Assembly: GCF_017982655.1 (NCBI RefSeq)
Contig: NZ_JABXYX010000006.1
Span: forward strand, 1-64,000
From: Brasilonema sp. CT11
Lineage (GTDB): Bacteria > Cyanobacteriota > Cyanobacteriia > Cyanobacteriales > Nostocaceae
Direction of reading: 5' to 3'
Length of the DNA: 64,000 bases
This document shows positions 62,806-64,000 of this stretch, piece by piece; positions within the stretch are counted from its first letter, which is position 1, and every line of letters begins with the position of its first letter. The notes under the pieces were generated by a model. That model was not told where the DNA came from. It did not search any database and saw only the letters and a program-made list of their open reading frames with translations. Position numbers and translations under genes: made by a program.

Positions 62806-63219
62806 TTAACTACAAACCCATTTCCAGAAAGGATGACTTGGTCCTTGCTGACGTATTCGGAAAACCTGTTGTTCTAGGCGTTCCTTTTCCTGCGGTGGTA
62901 GTCCGAATAAAATATTCCGACTTTGCCAAATCAGAACAGCAACGGTCATACCGAGACAAAAAAATAGACCAAGACTAGCCAAGAAATTGTAGTATAGCCC
63001 GTATCGGACAGCTACCCAGGTAAAATATTGTCGCCACAGAACAATTTCGCCTCGTAACTCCCATACACAAAAAGGCGCGATTGTCAACCATAAAAAGCCA
63101 ACAAATAACCATCTGCTATACACCTCTAGCTGGTGTAGCTTTTGTACTTGTTTTGCAAAAGACGCATCACTTTCGTCTGTGTACCAGCTAGTTTTTGGTG
63201 GTTCTTCCGGTTGATCCAT
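62806..63219 (-). CDS. Small conserved-looking membrane protein near secF
   Basis: The 137-residue protein has a charged N-terminus, a helix (LHQLEVYSRWLFVGFLWLTI) and a second membrane segment (NFLASLGLFFCLGMTVAVLIW). The basic C-terminal tail reads PPQEKERLEQQVFRIRQQG. I do not recognise the function. It follows secF on the same strand by 42 bases, so it may share its transcript. Confidence 0.65.
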   Translation of the reverse strand: MDQPEEPPKTSWYTDESDASFAKQVQKLHQLEVYSRWLFVGFLWLTIAPFCVWELRGEIVLWRQYFTWVAVRYGLYYNFLASLGLFFCLGMTVAVLIWQSRNILFGLPPQEKERLEQQVFRIRQQGPSHPFWKWVCS

Positions 63220-63261
63220 AGATTAAGGAGTAACTAATAACTAATAAAGATGAATCATCTA

Positions 63262-64000
63262 CTATGTCTGATTGGTTCGCGTTGGTGATCTCCCCCGCCA
63301 CAAAGCGAGCAACGGACCAGCGACAAAAATACTAGAATAAGCGCCCACTGCAAAACCAATAATCAAAGCGAGGGCAAAGTTTCTCAAAGTTTCGCCGCCA
63401 AATATGAATAAGGCAAACAACGTCAGCAGCACGGTGAAAGTGGTGTTAAGCGATCGCGTCAGCGTCTGATTGATGGCATCATCTACAACTTGGTTAATAG
63501 GGTCATTGGGATGTTGGTTGAGAATTTCCCGAATCCGGTCATAAATGACTACCGTATCTGTCACCGAAAAACCAGTAATCGTCAATATCGCAACGACAAA
63601 CAGGCTGTCAACCTCAACACCTTGTACTAATCCTAAAATCGAGAAAATTCCCGTCGTAATGAGGACATCATGCAACAAGGCAATAATCGCAATCACGGCA
63701 TAATCGGTTTTGAAGCGCACGCTCAGGTAAATAATAATGCCGATAAACGAGACAATTAAAGCGGTTATTCCACTGGTAAACAATTCCTGACCCAGAGTAG
63801 GACCAACAGTCTCAATCTGAGTTGCTTTGGGGTCAAACCCTCCCAATTTTTCGCTCAATGCTGTTTGTAACTTTGTGCGTGCCTCAACATTTAACGTCTC
63901 AGTGCGGACTGATACTGCCTGTTGGTTTTGACCGACAACTTGGATGCTGCTGTTGCCTAATCCTTGAGCATCGATTACTTCCCGCACAGATGAAAGTTCA
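63262..64000 (-). CDS. secF: Protein translocase subunit SecF, 5' end outside the window
   Basis: SecF with SecD uses the proton-motive force to aid Sec-dependent export. The visible ~246 residues are the C-terminal part: a periplasmic P-like segment (SIQVVGQNQQAVSVRTETLN), then TM helices with GPTLGQELFTSGITALIVSF, YAVIAIIALLHDVLITTGIF, ILTITGFSVTDTVVIYDRIR and NTTFTVLLTLFALFIFGGET. The frame is open to the window edge, so the start is missing; the GTG at 63987 is not the true start. Confidence 0.95.
   Translation of the reverse strand, partial: ELSSVREVIDAQGLGNSSIQVVGQNQQAVSVRTETLNVEARTKLQTALSEKLGGFDPKATQIETVGPTLGQELFTSGITALIVSFIGIIIYLSVRFKTDYAVIAIIALLHDVLITTGIFSILGLVQGVEVDSLFVVAILTITGFSVTDTVVIYDRIREILNQHPNDPINQVVDDAINQTLTRSLNTTFTVLLTLFALFIFGGETLRNFALALIIGFAVGAYSSIFVAGPLLALWRGRSPTRTNQT

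Overview
The window reads as chromosome of a filamentous, probably heterocyst-forming (Nostocales-type) cyanobacterium. The evidence is a photosystem I operon psaF-psaJ-psaL, cyanobacterial families such as a Tic22-like protein and PsaF, frequent HIP1 octamers (GCGATCGC), heptameric tandem repeats, and several families of short dispersed palindromic repeats. No transposase gene is present, but mobile-element debris is abundant.

Layout. 0.3-13 kb is mostly housekeeping on the minus strand: sulfate-binding protein, carB, a Dps-type ferritin, a ferredoxin-like protein, PhoD phosphatase, tsaC, prmC, a Tic22-like protein and tRNA-Pro(UGG). 13-19 kb holds a GNAT acetyltransferase, an alpha/beta hydrolase, tsaD, the psaFJL operon, gmk and a remA-like (DUF370) gene. 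19-29 kb is looser: a secreted PsbP-like protein, a transketolase-like enzyme, a large beta-helix surface protein, an unrecognised secreted protein with more GC-rich sequence, and decayed gene ends. 29.2-31.5 kb is rtcB (RNA ligase), interrupted by a group I-like intron of about 1.04 kb that encodes a LAGLIDADG homing endonuclease.

31.7-40 kb is an accessory region. It has a methyltransferase/HAD pair, miniature inverted-repeat elements, Tn7/CAST-end-like repeats, a Phd/RelE-type toxin-antitoxin pair, a three-gene STAND NTPase/WD40 operon, and a small two-transmembrane protein between two copies of a second miniature element. 40-42.4 kb returns to core genes (lgt, coaD, a coiled-coil gene). 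42.7-52.7 kb is an eight-gene minus-strand locus resembling a type IV secretion/conjugation channel (VirB4-, TrbI/VirB10-, TrbL/VirB6- and TrbJ/VirB5-like), with no relaxase or coupling protein in view. 53-61 kb holds repeats, a c-type cytochrome, a Tat-exported vanadium-haloperoxidase relative that lacks an expected His, a decayed VirB4 fragment with a copied upstream element, and a Tat-exported PhoX phosphatase. 61-64 kb has a degenerate histidine kinase, a second GNAT enzyme, a small membrane protein and the 3' part of secF, cut by the window edge.

How parts fit together. TsaC and TsaD act in the same tRNA t6A pathway. PhoD and PhoX are both exported phosphatases. PsaF, PsaJ and PsaL are photosystem I subunits in one operon. 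The STAND/WD40 genes, the toxin-antitoxin pair and the two-TM protein look like a conflict or signalling island of the kind common in multicellular cyanobacteria. All functional calls come from reading motifs; no database search was possible.
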